From Thuidium tamariscinum (Eukaryota; Streptophyta; Bryopsida; Hypnales; Thuidiaceae): a DNA stretch of 64,000 bases. This document shows, in pieces, positions 62,793 through 64,000 of this stretch. The notes under the pieces were generated by a model. That model was not told where the DNA came from. It did not search any database and saw nothing but the letters and a program-made list of their open reading frames with translations. The position numbers and the translations under genes are program-made. Where the stretch lies: assembly GCA_947034885.2 (NCBI GenBank), contig OX344750.2:41774821-41838820 (forward strand). The letters are read 5' to 3'. Every line of letters starts with the position of its first letter. Within the stretch, counting starts at the first letter, position 1.

Positions 62793-63624
62793 AGGCAGCA
62801 TTCTCCTCTCATTCTCTATCTTTCTCACTCCCCACAATTTGGGGGGAGTACTATTGGGCCCGGGTTATGTCGAATTCCTTTGACTTGTTATGCCAAAGGA
62901 GCCTTTGATAGTTTTTGGGGGGAGTTTACACCCTTAGTACTTGTGGTTTGCACTTGGGGACTTGAGACCCCCCCAAGGTTGGTTGGCATTTATACAAATT
63001 GATGTTGAGTTACATTTTGTGTTGTGAAATCATTAAAAGTTGTTGTGGGAGAGACTTGGGAGGAACCGAGGGGTTAACTAGTGAGGTGACTTATAGCGTA
63101 TGTTGCTTTATATGTACACCGTCTTCTCCCTCTTCTCTTGTTCACGAGGTTATAGTAGTCCCATGAGGGACAGCAGAGCTTTGACTCCCTTATGTTCCTA
63201 GGAAAACTAAAGTCTTAGTCAAGTGTCCAAAACATCACCCTCATAGCGAAGCTTTGAACCCCCTAAATCTTAGCGGGGTGTCAAAAACAACTCCCCTTAA
63301 GTTAATATCAACATTTAGTGTCCAACATGTTTGACACTAATTCAACGTTTAGCATTCAATAAAGTGACGTTAGTAGATTCTTTGGGTGGAATAAACCTTG
63401 GGCTATACCTTGGGAAAAGCCTTGCGTAGTTATTTAGTCCGTTTAAGGGGTGTATCTAGTTAGATAATTTATGCTTGTGAAAATCAGTAGTCCATTTTTG
63501 GGTAAGCCAGTACCAGCCAGCACCCAGCCGGAGACCAGCCGGGCACCCTAGGAGCCTTGGGTACGGGGGCTTTGGGTCTGGGGGCTTGGATTACAAAAAA
63601 CTAGTTTAGGATTTAAAAAGGGGT

Positions 63625-63930
63625 AATTAGAGGAATAGAATAGGGGATGGTTTTGAGGTAGAATATAGTTTAAGGAATAGTGTAGAATTAGAAAACAATT
63701 AGGGGAATAGTTTAGGGGATAGTTTAGAGGTAAAATATAGTTTAAGGGATAGTGTAGAATTAGAAAACAATTAGGGGAATAGTTTAGGGGATAGTTTAGA
63801 GATAGAATATAGTTTAAGGGATAGTGTAGAATTAAAAAACAATTAGGGGAATAGTTTAGGGGATAATTTAGAGGTAGAAAATAATTTAAGGGATAGTGTA
63901 GAATTAAAAAACAATTGGAGGAATAGTCTA
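63625..63930 (+). repeat. 72-bp minisatellite, about four copies
   Basis: The landmark caattaggggaatagttta starts at 63696, 63768 and 63840, and the variant caattggaggaatagtcta at 63912, exactly 72 bp apart. Each unit also holds tttaagggatagtgtagaat. Copies differ by only a few bases, so the array is young compared with its surroundings. Confidence 0.95.
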
Positions 63931-64000
63931 GGAAAGAGTCTAATTAGAGACAATTAAAGGGGGATAATTAGAAGAAGTAGGACCGGGGAACCAATTGGAA

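Larger units (their letters stand above)
61380..64000 (+). mobile_element. LTR-retroelement-like unit, copy 3 (runs off the window)
   Basis: Starts TGTGAGCCCCCGATTCATCA, a terminus typical of plant LTRs, inside the reading frame of the pogo-type transposase. The first 33 bp form a near-palindrome (TGTGAG...CTCACA). Blocks cggtaaaatcccactaaaaa (61924) and gctatccgtttgcaaatcgg (62307), a TATA box (62785) and a CCAGCC-rich stretch (63505-63545) occur in the same order as in copy 1. An open frame at 61672-61962 (-) is not supported as a gene. No primer-binding site or pol was recognised, and the right end lies outside the window. Confidence 0.7.

Overview
The window reads as nuclear DNA of a land plant (or close streptophyte relative) with a large, AT-rich, repeat-filled genome. 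The best evidence is the 3' half of a nuclear gene for plastid ribosomal protein L27, with a spliceosomal intron, at the very start. No second intact gene was found in the following 63 kb. I cannot name the species. The mix of pogo/Tigger elements, TTAA-duplicating elements and a TET/JBP-like dioxygenase relic points away from a typical angiosperm, but that is inference.

Layout. 1-0.9 kb: RPL27. 1.7-4.8 kb: small inverted-repeat elements and a 1.4 kb foldback. 7.44-12.78 kb: a complete pogo/Tigger-type transposon with 24-bp terminal inverted repeats, a TA duplication and a transposase broken by seven stops, plus about 2 kb of gene-like cargo. 14.0 kb: a hAT-type MITE. 21.1-25.2 kb: a non-coding LTR-retroelement-like unit. 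25.4-29.3 kb: degenerate tandem arrays. 29.7 kb: a Tourist-like MITE. 32-38 kb: AT-rich sequence without genes. 38-41.6 kb: several short tandem repeats. 42-46.7 kb: two TTAA-flanked elements, a CACTA-type MITE and a GGTGATTGCAAG-type element. 46.85-52.95 kb: a decayed multi-exon minus-strand locus whose 5' part resembles a TET/JBP-type 2-oxoglutarate/Fe(II) dioxygenase. 53.1-59.4 kb: an inverted second copy of the LTR-like unit carrying a third TTAA element. 60.5-61.4 kb: a second, different pogo-type transposase. 61.4 kb to the end: a third LTR-like copy that begins inside that transposase and carries a 72-bp minisatellite.

The window is a record of nested transposition. Three insertions can be read directly. 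A TTAA element sits in one copy of the LTR-like unit while the other copy keeps the empty site. A 765-bp element splits the first exon of the dioxygenase relic, and its 5-bp duplication allows the frame to be followed across it. An LTR element truncates the second transposase. Apart from RPL27, everything protein-like here is broken. Most stops in the first transposase are TAG, as expected from C-to-T decay of methylated CAG codons.
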